Shown: positions 53,049 to 63,631 of the stretch, piece by piece | Layout of the letters: every line of letters starts with the position of its first letter | Position numbering within the stretch: the stretch's first letter is position 1 | Assembly: GCA_020051175.1 (NCBI GenBank) | Contig: JAGVJJ010000014.1 | Span: forward strand, 1 to 64,000 | DNA: 64,000 bases | Origin: Bacteroidia bacterium | GTDB taxonomy: Bacteria; Bacteroidota; Bacteroidia; 2-12-FULL-35-15 | Reading direction: 5' to 3' | Translations under genes and position numbers: made by a program | The notes under the pieces: model-generated | Told to the model about the DNA's origin: nothing | Databases searched by the model: none | The model's input: only the letters and a program-made list of their open reading frames with translations

Positions 53049-53109
53049 GTAAAAGGCTTAATGCAGAAGGGATTACCAGCTTTAACAAAACTAACTTAAC
53101 GGTTGTTAC

Positions 53110-55395
53110 ATGAAAAAAAATCTCAGCAGAATACTGTTTGTCTTTGCAACATTTATTTTCACAAATGTAAATGCTCAGCAGGAATATGACTTTAATATAC
53201 CTGCAACTCAGGACACAAATTTTTTTCAGGTTGTGCCTGAACCTGAAAATGCTTCCCGCCAACTCCTTTATCCAAAGCGGGAATTCAGATGTGTATGGAT
53301 TGCTACTGTTTATAACATTGATTACCCGTCCAATACAGGTCTTTCTGTAAACACTCTCAAAAATGAATTTATTTCACTGATGAATAAACTGAAGGCAGCT
53401 GGTATCAATGCTGCTTTTGTTCAGATACGGCCTTCCTGCGATGCTTTTTACAATAGTCCCTACGAGCCTTGGTCAGAGTGGCTTACAGGCACCCAGGGTG
53501 TTGCTCCTTCCGGAGGGTTCGACCCGCTTGTTTTTATGATAGAAGAAGCCCATAAACGTGGAATCGAATTTCATGCCTGGCTAAACCCATACCGGGCTGT
53601 GGTAAGTATCAGCAGCAGTAGTATTGCAAGCACCCACGTATCTGTTGTTCATCCTTCGTGGTGTGTAACCTACAATTCGCTGAAGCTATTAAACCCGGGA
53701 TTACCGGAGGTACGCGACTATGTTAAAATGGTTGTTGCTGATATTGTAACACGTTACAATATAGACGGTATTCACTTCGATGATTATTTCTATCCCTATC
53801 CGGCCAATGGTACCACATTTAATGACAATGCCACTTTTGCTGCTTATCCCAGAGGCATCACCAATCAGAACGATTGGAGAAGGGACAATGTTAACCTTCT
53901 TATCGGAATGATAAACGATACTATAAAAACGATTAAACCATATGTAAAATTTGGTGTTGGACCTTTTGGTATCTGGAAAAGTGGTGTACCTCCTGGTATT
54001 ACAGGATTATCATCGTATAGCGCTATTTATTGCGATCCTATCGCATGGCTCAACAACCAGGATATTGATTATGTTGCACCTCAGCTCTACTGGAAAATAG
54101 GCACCAACCAGGATTTCAATACACTTGTCGACTGGTGGGGCACACAGGCCAGTAACAAAAACCGGCACTGCTACGCAGGTATGGCCTCTTATCTACTTGA
54201 CCCTAATAACAGCAACTGGGCTATCAATGACATACTGAATCAGATCACCAGCGCACGCCAGATCAATTTTAAGGCCCAGGGACAATCCTTTTTTAGCGCC
54301 ACATCTGTAAAAGACAACCTGAAACACCTTGCCGACTCACTTTCCTTATCATTCAACAAATACAAGTGCCTGATACCTGCCATGCCCTGGCTGGATTCTA
54401 TAGCGCCACTTCCACCGGCAAATGTTTCACATACAATAACCTCATTTGGCGTAACATTAAATTGGCAATTACCGGCACCGGCAACAGATGCCGATACCGC
54501 AAAGTATTTTGTAATATACCGCAGCACTGATGGCTCAGCTGTCGACATCACAGACTCCAGACAGATATTGTACATTTCGCCAGAGCCCATTATTACATAC
54601 AATGACACACTTACCCTAAGCTCCTATCCCGGAGTGGCATACGCGATTACCAGCTGTGATAAATTACACAATGAAAGTTCAGTTGAATACATCAATGTAA
54701 CAATAACACCACCCGCCAACGACAACTGCATGGCTTCGCAAAATATAAGTCCAGCCCCTGGTTGCAGCCCCGTTTCGGGAGACTTATTATTTACGTCAGC
54801 AAGCGGAAACCCGGCTGCCGAATGTGATAATTTCAGCAATCCGGCCTTGCAGGACGTTTGGTTCTCTTTTATTGCAACTGACACAATTCACAAAATAAAA
54901 ATAAATCCTGGTGGAGATATGGATGCGGTACTCAGCCTATACTCCGGTTGCGGCTCAACGGAGTTAAGCTGTGCTGACAATTCAGGACCTGGTTCACCGG
55001 ATTCTCTTACAGCAACGGGATTAACCGTAGGAAATACATATCACGTAAGAATCTACGATTATGGCTCCATTGCTCCTTCAACTACTACATTCAACATTTG
55101 TATCACTGGCCCTGATTTGTCTACCAGTATAAAAGAGAGCCAAATTAGAACAGTTGAGCTGTATCCAAATCCATTTGATGGCACAACCTTATATGATAAA
55201 GTCACAAACAGTACAAATGAATTAATAATCTCTGTTCAGAACATACTTGGCCAGGTGGTTCTTACTAAAACGGTTGTACCCGAAAATGGAAGTTTTAGTT
55301 TGAATTTCAGCGAATCTCTTCAATCGGGCGTTTATCTCGTTAGCGTTCATAGCACACACTCCAATATTACTAAAAAAGTAGTTGTAAGAAAATAG
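53110..55395 (+). CDS. T9SS-secreted GHL10-type glycoside-hydrolase-like protein
   Basis: The 761-residue protein has a signal peptide (ILFVFATFIFTNVNAQ), a TIM-barrel-like catalytic region of the GHL10/DUF187 type (EFRCVWIATVYNIDYPS at about 57, FHAWLNPYRAV at about 156, YNIDGIHFDDYFYPYP at about 217), a fibronectin-III-like domain (about 430-530), a PPC-like beta domain (about 535-670), and a T9SS type A sorting domain (VELYPNPFDGTTLYD... GVYLVSV). GHL10 relatives are thought to act on peptidoglycan or uronate-containing glycans; here it is surface-exposed. It is transcribed alone. Confidence 0.87.
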   Translation: MKKNLSRILFVFATFIFTNVNAQQEYDFNIPATQDTNFFQVVPEPENASRQLLYPKREFRCVWIATVYNIDYPSNTGLSVNTLKNEFISLMNKLKAAGINAAFVQIRPSCDAFYNSPYEPWSEWLTGTQGVAPSGGFDPLVFMIEEAHKRGIEFHAWLNPYRAVVSISSSSIASTHVSVVHPSWCVTYNSLKLLNPGLPEVRDYVKMVVADIVTRYNIDGIHFDDYFYPYPANGTTFNDNATFAAYPRGITNQNDWRRDNVNLLIGMINDTIKTIKPYVKFGVGPFGIWKSGVPPGITGLSSYSAIYCDPIAWLNNQDIDYVAPQLYWKIGTNQDFNTLVDWWGTQASNKNRHCYAGMASYLLDPNNSNWAINDILNQITSARQINFKAQGQSFFSATSVKDNLKHLADSLSLSFNKYKCLIPAMPWLDSIAPLPPANVSHTITSFGVTLNWQLPAPATDADTAKYFVIYRSTDGSAVDITDSRQILYISPEPIITYNDTLTLSSYPGVAYAITSCDKLHNESSVEYINVTITPPANDNCMASQNISPAPGCSPVSGDLLFTSASGNPAAECDNFSNPALQDVWFSFIATDTIHKIKINPGGDMDAVLSLYSGCGSTELSCADNSGPGSPDSLTATGLTVGNTYHVRIYDYGSIAPSTTTFNICITGPDLSTSIKESQIRTVELYPNPFDGTTLYDKVTNSTNELIISVQNILGQVVLTKTVVPENGSFSLNFSESLQSGVYLVSVHSTHSNITKKVVVRK

Positions 55396-55423
55396 CTTAA
55401 GATTATAATTACTCATAAAAAAA

Positions 55424-55467
55424 CAAAAACTCCCGGCTCAAAAAGAACCGGGAGTTTTTGTTTTTTT
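55424..55467. terminator. Bidirectional terminator between GHL10 and groEL genes
   Basis: CAAAAACTCCCGG and CCGGGAGTTTTTG form a perfect 13-bp stem with an 11-nt loop, flanked by T-runs on both strands (TTTTTTTT on the plus side, TTTTTTT on the minus). It serves both convergent genes. Confidence 0.9.
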
Positions 55468-55473
55468 TACAAT

Positions 55474-55507
55474 ACCCCTCTCCTGTGGAGAGGGGCTGGG
55501 GAGAGGT
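55474..55507. repeat. C-rich intergenic hairpin repeat
   Basis: CCCCTCTCC-TGT-GGAGAGGGG is a perfect 9-bp hairpin followed by CTGGGGAGAGGT, just 3' of groEL on the minus strand. It shares layout with 35792-35826. Confidence 0.8.
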
Positions 55508-55508
55508 T

Positions 55509-57149
<1,641 letters not shown>

Positions 57150-57241
57150 TTATTGTTTAATTGGTTGTTTAGTTTAATTCGATGAGTTTAATCTTTTAAA
57201 ACCCAGATTCGTAAATTCGTAAAAATTGGTTTATCCGTAAC

Positions 57242-57544
57242 CTAAACGATTGCGAAAATATCTGTTTCACGCATAATCAGGTAGTCTTTGCCTTCCAGCT
57301 GCACTTCGGTTCCAGCCCATTTACCATAAAGAATGGTGTCGCCAACTTTCACAGCAGGTTTGTTACCTTTTTCATCTACTTCACTTACAGCAATCACTTT
57401 TCCTAATACTGGTTTTTCTTTTGCCGTGTCAGGAATATAAATTCCCCCTTTTGTTTTTTCTTCAGCCAGGGAAGCTTCAACAACTACTCTGTTCTGACTT
57501 CCCGCTACCGGCTTAATGTTTACTTTATTGGTTTCTTTTGCCAT
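57242..57544 (-). CDS. groES: 10-kDa co-chaperonin GroES
   Basis: The 100-residue protein has GroES features: [20 protein letters not shown] at the N-terminus, the mobile loop [16 protein letters not shown], and [20 protein letters not shown] near the C-terminus. It caps GroEL. It precedes groEL, as usual. No CIRCE element (the HrcA operator) is seen upstream; a sigma-54-like box lies 54-70 bp before the start. Confidence 0.97.
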   Translation of the reverse strand: MAKETNKVNIKPVAGSQNRVVVEASLAEEKTKGGIYIPDTAKEKPVLGKVIAVSEVDEKGNKPAVKVGDTILYGKWAGTEVQLEGKDYLIMRETDIFAIV

Positions 57545-57597
57545 TTTTTTATGATTTTAGAAATTAATGAATATTAAGTTTAATGCGCCCTTTTTAT

Positions 57598-57614
57598 GAC
57601 AGTTTTTGTGCCAA
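57598..57614 (-). promoter_or_regulatory. Sigma-54-like box upstream of groES
   Basis: On the minus strand TTGGCAC is followed by AAAAA and CTGT. The -24 element matches the sigma-54 consensus (TGGCAC) fully, but the -12 element (TTGC) is only half matched. The predicted start would give a leader of about 43 nt. No TAnnTTTG box is seen in this gap. Confidence 0.4.
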
Positions 57615-57669
57615 TCCCTTATAATTTGCTTTAAAAAGACAATTTTTCAGTTTTTATTTCTTTTAGCAA

Positions 57670-57705
57670 AAAAAATGTCAGAGTATCGTGACACTCTGAC
57701 ATTTT
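57670..57705 (-). terminator. Terminator after secG
   Basis: AAAATGTCAGAGT / ACTCTGACATTTT form a 13-bp stem with an 8-nt loop and a T-run on the minus strand (TTTTTTTTGC). It lies 22 bp past the secG stop and separates the miaB-secG operon from groES-groEL. Confidence 0.9.
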
Positions 57706-57726
57706 ATCTTAGGCTAAAAAATCAAC

Positions 57727-58077
57727 TTATTTTTTTGTTGTATCAATAGCAACCGGAGTCGCATTGCCAGCCGGAGTTGTTGGCTGTTCAGCAGGAACAC
57801 TGGTTTCTTCAGCTCTGCTACGTGTTGCAGATTCAGAAGCTTTGGTTCCGGTTCCGGTCGAGGTATAACTTGTAGAAATCAGACTTAATGCAAGTAAAGC
57901 AATTGCCAGTGTCCATGTGGCTTTTTCAAGAAAATCAGCTGTTTTACGTACACCCATTACCTGGTTCGATGAAGCAAAAGAAGATGCCAAACCGCCCCCT
58001 TTAGAGTTTTGTACCAATACTACCAGTATAAGAAGAATACAAACTATGATGATTAAAATTGAAATAACCGTTCCCAT
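57727..58077 (-). CDS. secG: Protein-export membrane protein SecG
   Basis: The 116-residue protein has the SecG pattern: first membrane helix VISILIIIVCILLILVVLV, the conserved NSKGGGLASSFASSNQVMG loop, a second helix (WTLAIALLALSLIS), and a Thr/Ser/Ala-rich C-terminal tail common in Bacteroidota SecG. It is part of SecYEG. It starts 3 bp after the stop of the upstream TPR-like gene. Confidence 0.93.
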   Translation of the reverse strand: MGTVISILIIIVCILLILVVLVQNSKGGGLASSFASSNQVMGVRKTADFLEKATWTLAIALLALSLISTSYTSTGTGTKASESATRSRAEETSVPAEQPTTPAGNATPVAIDTTKK

Positions 58078-58080
58078 TGT

Positions 58081-59565
58081 TTATTGTTTTTGTTGATTAA
58101 TTAGTTTTCGTATATTTTTAATTTGGGCTGCAAAGTAAAGTCTTTTTTCTGGATATTTCAAGCGTAAATTTTCATACGCCTGTAAAGCTTTTGCATAATT
58201 GCCTTGTAATACCAGTATTTTAGCCAAAGTTTCGCTCATAAAAGTAATATCATCTGCAACACTTTGTTTGGCTTTATTTACCGGGTTATAAAATTCGGCC
58301 TTTGGTTTGGATATTCTCGGCTCTTCACGTAAAAACTTGTCAATCAGGTCCATCGGACTTAATTTTTCTGCGTTCGCTTGAGAATCTTTTTGTGAAACTG
58401 CTTTTTCAGCTGGAACGGATGCATGTTTTAACCAGTCGGTAAAAGAGTGGGGTTCACTTGCCTCAAAATCAGACTGTACAATTTCTTTAGCATGTTCCCC
58501 GGTTTGCTCTGATGGCGTATTCAATATAAAGTTTGATGCCCCTGCATTTTCAACTTCTTCCTCAGCAAAATAATCCGCTACCTCATACTCCCGGTTCATT
58601 AATTTTAGCTCGGTGTCTGCAATTGCTGCTTCGGCCAGGTATTCTTTTTCTAAGTCAACCGCAAACACCTCTGTGTTAGTTCCTGCTTTACCATCTTTCT
58701 CTTCTTTTGTACTAACAATATCTTCCTGAACGTTTTCCCCATCACTTTCATTCGTTACAACAATACCTTCAGTCAATCCTTCTTTGATAGTTTCTGCAAC
58801 TTCAATTTCCGTTGTCGGGCTGACAGTAATCGACTCATTTTCAACAACATTCAACACAGTTTCTGCTTCCGTAATTTCAATCTCAGTGGAAACGTTAGAG
58901 TTTTCCTCGATAACAGGGGCAACAGCATTGGCTTCTGTCTCAATTGAAATGGTTGCATCATTAACCACAACAGACTCTAAATCAACATCTTGAGATTCAA
59001 CATTCTCCGAAACGACCTCCTTAACCTCAGAAACCACAATATTTTCAGGTATGTTATTCGCAAAAACTTCCGGATCAACATTATAAACAAATGGTCCAGT
59101 TGTTATCTCGGTCTTTTCTGCAATAATAGTTTCATTATTCTTCTCAGCATCCTCTACCCTGTTTAGTATTTCGGCACTTTTAATTTCTGAAACCGGTTCT
59201 TTCGTTTCTGCAACACTTTCTTTTATAACCGCTGTTTCAACAGGTTTAACTTCTTCCTTTAAAACCGGTGTTGGTATATCCGCTTCCTGAACAATATGTT
59301 CCTGGACTTCCACAAAAACCGGCTCCTGAACAAATTTATTCGTAATGAGATTGTACAGCACCTTTCGGTCAGTGGCATAAGTTGCAGTTACCTTCAGCTG
59401 GTTATTATAGTGAATGCTGTTTTCATTATGCAGGCTTTTCGCATAAAGTAAATGAGCCGTTTGAAAATAAGGAAAGTCCTTTAACAATCCTGCAAGCACA
59501 GCGCTATCAGCCCCTGTTAATTTTTCAGGGTTACTCATAAATGATATAAACTGACTGCGGTTCAT
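58081..59565 (-). CDS. Acidic-linker protein with terminal TPR-like helices
   Basis: The 494-residue protein has a conserved N-terminal helical part (ADSAVLAGLLKDFPYFQTAH), a long acidic, Val/Glu/Ser/Thr-rich and probably disordered middle (about 115-330, with VVSEVKEVVSENVESQDV), and a C-terminal TPR-like pair (QGNYAKALQAYENLRLKYPE). No signal peptide is present, so it is cytoplasmic. It lies 21 bp after lptE and 3 bp before secG. Homologues in the same place are familiar to me from other Bacteroidota; function unknown. Confidence 0.75.
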   Translation of the reverse strand: MNRSQFISFMSNPEKLTGADSAVLAGLLKDFPYFQTAHLLYAKSLHNENSIHYNNQLKVTATYATDRKVLYNLITNKFVQEPVFVEVQEHIVQEADIPTPVLKEEVKPVETAVIKESVAETKEPVSEIKSAEILNRVEDAEKNNETIIAEKTEITTGPFVYNVDPEVFANNIPENIVVSEVKEVVSENVESQDVDLESVVVNDATISIETEANAVAPVIEENSNVSTEIEITEAETVLNVVENESITVSPTTEIEVAETIKEGLTEGIVVTNESDGENVQEDIVSTKEEKDGKAGTNTEVFAVDLEKEYLAEAAIADTELKLMNREYEVADYFAEEEVENAGASNFILNTPSEQTGEHAKEIVQSDFEASEPHSFTDWLKHASVPAEKAVSQKDSQANAEKLSPMDLIDKFLREEPRISKPKAEFYNPVNKAKQSVADDITFMSETLAKILVLQGNYAKALQAYENLRLKYPEKRLYFAAQIKNIRKLINQQKQ

Positions 59566-59586
59566 TGCTTTTTTATAAAATCCCCC

Positions 59587-60126
59587 TTACCAATCGTTCA
59601 GCGACCTGTTAAAAATATCCTGTACCAGCTGGCTGTTGATCTCGTCCATTAACTGGTCCTCAACAGCCGCCAAGCTCTGCGTGCTCGGGTAATCGTAAAA
59701 ACGACTAAATGTCTGCTCGAAATTTTTCTTCTCATCAAAAACACAGGTGTATTTTACGTTCACAGTAATTGTCAAACGGTTTAAAGCTGCCTGGTCCGTG
59801 CTTTGAATAGCTATTGGAGCTGTCGCATAGCCAATAATGCTACCCTCATAATCCAGGTCGCCACCTCGGCTCACAAGACCTAAACGGGTTTGTGTACTCA
59901 GCTTATCACGAAGTGCTTCAGTAAACTTCTGGCTTAATGTAGGCGGTGCAAGCGAAGCATTGTTCTGAAAATATTGCACAGAAACAGTTTTCGCCTCAAC
60001 AGGAATAGAAACCCCGTTAAACGAATAGCTTATCTTACAGCCCTGGAACAAAACAGCAGCTACAAAACAAAGCCCAATAAAAAAAAGCTTCACGCGGTAC
60101 TTTTCTATTTTATAAAATGTTCTCAA
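59587..60126 (-). CDS. lptE: LPS-assembly lipoprotein LptE
   Basis: The 179-residue protein has a lipoprotein signal (lipobox LFQGC, Cys about 30) and the Bacteroidota LptE pattern: GCKISYSFNGVSIPVEAKTV, ALRDKLSTQTRLGLV and the DQLMDEINSQLVQDIFNRSL end. It plugs the LptD barrel that inserts LPS in the outer leaflet. It lies between the sigma-54 activator and the TPR-like gene, with a heptad repeat tract in the 109-bp gap upstream. Confidence 0.9.
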   Translation of the reverse strand: MRTFYKIEKYRVKLFFIGLCFVAAVLFQGCKISYSFNGVSIPVEAKTVSVQYFQNNASLAPPTLSQKFTEALRDKLSTQTRLGLVSRGGDLDYEGSIIGYATAPIAIQSTDQAALNRLTITVNVKYTCVFDEKKNFEQTFSRFYDYPSTQSLAAVEDQLMDEINSQLVQDIFNRSLNDW

Positions 60127-60143
60127 TTACCCCTTTATTACCC

Positions 60144-60220
60144 CAATAACTAATAACTAATAACCAATAACTAATAACTAATAACTAATAACCAATAACC
60201 AATAACTAATAACTAATAAC
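60144..60220. repeat. Eleven tandem YAATAAC heptamers
   Basis: Exactly 11 uninterrupted 7-bp units (CAATAAC or TAATAAC, in the order C T T C T T T C C T T) span 77 bp in the gap between the sigma-54 activator and lptE genes, with degenerate units on. The reverse-complement unit forms the tract near 31.98 kb. Confidence 0.95.
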
Positions 60221-60235
60221 TAATGAACCAATGAA

Positions 60236-61489
60236 CTACTTAATCCCATATTCATTGATCTTCCGGTACAAAGTACGTTCAGAAATCCCCAGTTCCTTAG
60301 CTGCATTCTTACGTTTTCCTTTATGCTTCGTCAATGCTTTTTTAATCATATCTTCCTCAATCTCATGCAGTGAAAGGTTCTCTTCCGTAACTATCGTATG
60401 AACCGGCAGAGTATCGTCTTTAGGTTTCATGAATGACGGTGTAGTGCTATTGTAGCCCAAATGCAATGTTGTTTCCTGCGTACCCACCTCCTGGTAAAGC
60501 TTCTTTATCAAAGGGGCATTTTCCGGTGCAAAATCCTGGTTCAGCTGGTTATCATTTTCAATCAAATCAACCACAATTTTTTTCAAATCCTGAAGGTCTT
60601 TTTTCATATCGAAAAGCACTTTATACAAAATTTCCCGTTCGCTGAAATCCCCGCCCTGAGAGGCTCCCCCGGAGTTATTACTAACCAGAACAGGCAGCTG
60701 AGGTACAGCTTTCTCCGGCAGGTAATTACGCATAATGTCTGCAGTAATATCACGCTGCTTTTCAATAACCGAAATCTGTTCTGTAATATTTTTCAGCTGG
60801 CGCACATTTCCCTGCCAGTAATAATTTACCAATAATTGTTCCGCTTCTGCATCCAGTTTTATTGTTGGCATTCTGTACTTGGCAGAAAAATCGGCAGCAA
60901 ACTTCCGGAAAAGCAGGAATATGTCCTGCTTCCGCTCACGCAGCGGAGGCACTACAATAGGTACTGTATTCAAGCGGTAGTATAAATCCTCTCTGAATTT
61001 CCCCTTTTCAATGGCCTGTGGAATATTCACATTCGTAGCAGCTACAACACGTACATCGGTTTTCTGCACTTTTGATGAACCAACCTTTATAAATTCTCCG
61101 CTCTCCAGTACACGTAACAGGCGCGCCTGCGTAGCCAGTGGCATTTCAGCTACTTCATCTAAAAATATAGTCCCGCCATTGGCAACTTCAAAATATCCTT
61201 TACGCGATTCATGTGCTCCGGTAAAAGATCCTTTTTCATGTCCGAAAAGCTCTGAATCAATTGTTCCTTCTGGTATCGCACCACAGTTTACAGCAATATA
61301 TTGCCCGTGTTTACGGGCACTCAAATGATGAACAATCTGTGGGAAAACTTCTTTTCCCGTACCGCTCTCCCCGGTTATTAACACGGTTAAATCAGTAGGT
61401 GCAACTTGTTTGGCAATATCTATGGCTCTATCCAGTAAAGGCGAACTTCCAATAATCCCAAAACGGTTTTTTATCTCTTGAACTGTCAT
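60236..61489 (-). CDS. Sigma-54-dependent transcriptional activator without receiver domain
   Basis: The 417-residue protein consists of an AAA+ sigma-54 interaction domain from residue 12 (Walker A TGESGTGKE, GAFTGA-type loop GSFTGAHESRKG, Walker B GGTIFLDEVAEM, R-finger region FREDLYYRLNTVP) and a Fis-type helix-turn-helix at the end (KNAAKELGISERTLYRKINE). There is no N-terminal receiver, GAF or PAS domain, so activity must be set by level or by another protein, as in PspF-type activators. It opens RpoN-bound promoters. It starts 3 bp after hepT. Confidence 0.92.
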   Translation of the reverse strand: MTVQEIKNRFGIIGSSPLLDRAIDIAKQVAPTDLTVLITGESGTGKEVFPQIVHHLSARKHGQYIAVNCGAIPEGTIDSELFGHEKGSFTGAHESRKGYFEVANGGTIFLDEVAEMPLATQARLLRVLESGEFIKVGSSKVQKTDVRVVAATNVNIPQAIEKGKFREDLYYRLNTVPIVVPPLRERKQDIFLLFRKFAADFSAKYRMPTIKLDAEAEQLLVNYYWQGNVRQLKNITEQISVIEKQRDITADIMRNYLPEKAVPQLPVLVSNNSGGASQGGDFSEREILYKVLFDMKKDLQDLKKIVVDLIENDNQLNQDFAPENAPLIKKLYQEVGTQETTLHLGYNSTTPSFMKPKDDTLPVHTIVTEENLSLHEIEEDMIKKALTKHKGKRKNAAKELGISERTLYRKINEYGIK

Positions 61490-61492
61490 GTT

Positions 61493-61819
61493 TTAAATTT
61501 TTGTAATTTGAGAAAGCAGCTCGGGAACATCCAGCTTTGCAGTTCTATATACGACCCACAAATCAACATCAATATAATCATGTATCAACTTATCCCGCAT
61601 GCCAGCCATATCCTGCCAGGGAATATGATTATGTTGCTCTCTGTAATCTTTAGAAATTCTTTTAGTAGCCTCCCCGATAACTTCAAATTGCCGGATTACA
61701 GCATCCTGAACCAATGAATTTTTTAAAAAATCATCTTCATTCAAACCTTCTATATAAATGGTAATTTGCCTAAGGGCTTGTATTATATGTTCAATATAGA
61801 TACTATCGTCCTTTTTCAT
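61493..61819 (-). CDS. hepT: HepT-type toxin (HEPN, DUF86)
   Basis: The 108-residue protein is a single HEPN domain with the RX4-6HXY motif as RDKLIHDY (about 80-87). The family act as ribonuclease toxins of type VII toxin-antitoxin systems. The start overlaps the nucleotidyltransferase gene by 4 bp, in the antitoxin-first order. In studied systems, the MntA partner adds AMP units to the Tyr of this motif to block the toxin; the Tyr is present here. Confidence 0.9.
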   Translation of the reverse strand: MKKDDSIYIEHIIQALRQITIYIEGLNEDDFLKNSLVQDAVIRQFEVIGEATKRISKDYREQHNHIPWQDMAGMRDKLIHDYIDVDLWVVYRTAKLDVPELLSQITKI

Positions 61820-62103
61820 TTATAAATGATTTGCAAATCCTTGTTAATATAATCTCTTAATTTTTGATTCTTTAATGCGCCACTCGTAAGCAAATCCACC
61901 TTTACCCCAATTAATTCAGACAATTCACGTTCCATTCTCACTAATTGAAGCAGGCTTATTTTTGATTGAAGATCTATTAAAATATCAATATCACTATTCG
62001 GACGGTTTTCACCTCTGGCATATGAACCAAAAACTCCTATCATTTTTGGATGAAAAGGCTTTAAATAATCAATAATAACTGAATATGTTTCTGATAGTCC
62101 CAT
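61816..62103 (-). CDS. mntA: MntA-type nucleotidyltransferase antitoxin
   Basis: I use ATG 62103 (MGLSETYSVII), giving a 95-residue protein and an 8-bp gap from miaB; the track start at 62151 would overlap miaB. The minimal nucleotidyltransferase signature GSX10DXD is exact: GSYARGENRPNSDID (about 26-40). It is paired with hepT by a 4-bp overlap. It is inserted between miaB and the sigma-54 activator gene, which otherwise belong to a housekeeping-type operon. Confidence 0.9.
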   Translation of the reverse strand: MGLSETYSVIIDYLKPFHPKMIGVFGSYARGENRPNSDIDILIDLQSKISLLQLVRMERELSELIGVKVDLLTSGALKNQKLRDYINKDLQIIYK

Positions 62104-62111
62104 TTCTTCTT

Positions 62112-63545
62112 TTATTTCACCACAACTCCAATCAACGTAGCGCTTGTGCACTCTGTAGCAAGTACATTTACATAATCTCCTGGCTTATAATTTTCTCTCG
62201 GAAAAACCACAGTAAGGTTTTGTGAATTACGCCCCGATAAATGTTTGTCCGATTTTTTTGATACTTTTTCAGCCAGTACACGGTGTACTTTGCCCAATCC
62301 TTCACGCGTACGTTCCCCTGAATGCTTTTGCTGTAAATCCACCACTTCCTGTAATCTCCGTTTTTTCACTTCTTCGGCCACATCATCTTTATATTTACGT
62401 TCAGCAAGTGTTTTCGGACGCTCGCTGTAAGAGAACATATACGCAAAATCATATTTTACCCACTCCATAAGTGATAATGTATCCTTATGCTCTTCCTCTG
62501 TTTCACTGCAAAAACCGGTAATCGTATCTGTTGAAATAGCGCAATCAGGAATTATCCTGCGGATGGCATTAATTCTCTCAATATACCACTCGCGGGAATA
62601 TCCCCTGTTCATCATCTCCAAGATACGGGAATTGCCCGACTGAACAGGCAAATGTATGTACTTACATACATTTTCATATTTAGCAATTACATACAACACA
62701 TCATCCGTCATATCCTTCGGATGTGATGTACTGAAACGTACCCTCAAATCAGGATGTACCAATGCAACTTTTTCAAGCAGTTGTGCAAATGTCGTTGCAT
62801 TTTTAAGCTCTTCTTCTGAAATAACCTCTTTTTTCAGCCCGCCACCTGTCCACAGGTAAGAATCCACATTTTGGCCAAGCAAAGTCACCTCCCTGTATCC
62901 CTGCTCAAACAAATCCTGGGCTTCTTTAACTATTGTTTCCGGGTTCCTGCTGCGCTCACGACCGCGCGTAAAAGGCACCACGCAAAAAGAACACATATTA
63001 TCACACCCTCTTGTAATACTTATGAAAGCCGAAACTCCGTTTGAATCCAGTCTTACGGGTGCTATGTCCGCATACGTTTCTTCTTTGGAAAGCAATACAT
63101 TTACTGCCTTTTGCCCACTTTCTGCTATTTCAATAAGTTGAGGCAGACTGCGGTACGCATCCGGGCCAACAACTATATCCACAAGCTTTTCTTCCTCCAG
63201 GAACTGTGATTTCAAACGCTCCGCCATACAGCCCAAAACACCTACAATTAAATCCGGGTTCGACTTTTTTGCCTTTTTAAAATCGGTTAAACGCTTACGA
63301 ACTCTTTGCTCTGCGCCCTCACGTATGGCACAGGTATTAACAAATATCACATCCGCTTCCGTAAAATCCTGTGTTGTTGTAAACCCTTTGTCTTTTAATA
63401 TGGAAGCCACAATCTCGCTATCCGAAAAATTCATCGCACATCCATAGCTTTCCAGAAAAAGTTTTTTTCCATTCGCATTTTCCGGTGCCGCAATCAGCAA
63501 TACTTCTCCTTGCTTGCTTTCGTCAATTATTTTATTCTCGCTCAT
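62112..63545 (-). CDS. miaB: tRNA i6A37 methylthiotransferase MiaB
   Basis: The 477-residue protein has the UPF0004 cysteines ([33 protein letters not shown]), the radical-SAM motif [20 protein letters not shown] (about 175), and a C-terminal TRAM domain ending in [16 protein letters not shown]. The GCAMN and RGRERSR forms are those of MiaB. It adds ms2 to i6A37 in tRNAs. It is the first gene of the operon and has a perfect promoter. Confidence 0.96.
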   Translation of the reverse strand: MSENKIIDESKQGEVLLIAAPENANGKKLFLESYGCAMNFSDSEIVASILKDKGFTTTQDFTEADVIFVNTCAIREGAEQRVRKRLTDFKKAKKSNPDLIVGVLGCMAERLKSQFLEEEKLVDIVVGPDAYRSLPQLIEIAESGQKAVNVLLSKEETYADIAPVRLDSNGVSAFISITRGCDNMCSFCVVPFTRGRERSRNPETIVKEAQDLFEQGYREVTLLGQNVDSYLWTGGGLKKEVISEEELKNATTFAQLLEKVALVHPDLRVRFSTSHPKDMTDDVLYVIAKYENVCKYIHLPVQSGNSRILEMMNRGYSREWYIERINAIRRIIPDCAISTDTITGFCSETEEEHKDTLSLMEWVKYDFAYMFSYSERPKTLAERKYKDDVAEEVKKRRLQEVVDLQQKHSGERTREGLGKVHRVLAEKVSKKSDKHLSGRNSQNLTVVFPRENYKPGDYVNVLATECTSATLIGVVVK

Positions 63546-63599
63546 TTTTTATTCTATATTTGCGCCCGTTCAAAATAAAACGGAAAAAAATTAGGATTG

Positions 63600-63631
63600 C
63601 AAAGGTAAGATAAAATACGCGTATGACAAAA
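63600..63631 (-). promoter_or_regulatory. Promoter of miaB operon
   Basis: On the minus strand TTTTG (63631-63627), exactly 19 nt, then TACCTTTG (63607-63600), a full consensus match. The expected start near 63594 gives a leader of about 48 nt to ATG 63545. This promoter probably drives miaB through secG. Confidence 0.8.

Noticed and set aside
63555-63562. TATATTTG on the plus strand as a topA promoter
   Set aside because: It is about 250 bp from topA, has no -33 partner, and lies in the miaB leader; not enough support.
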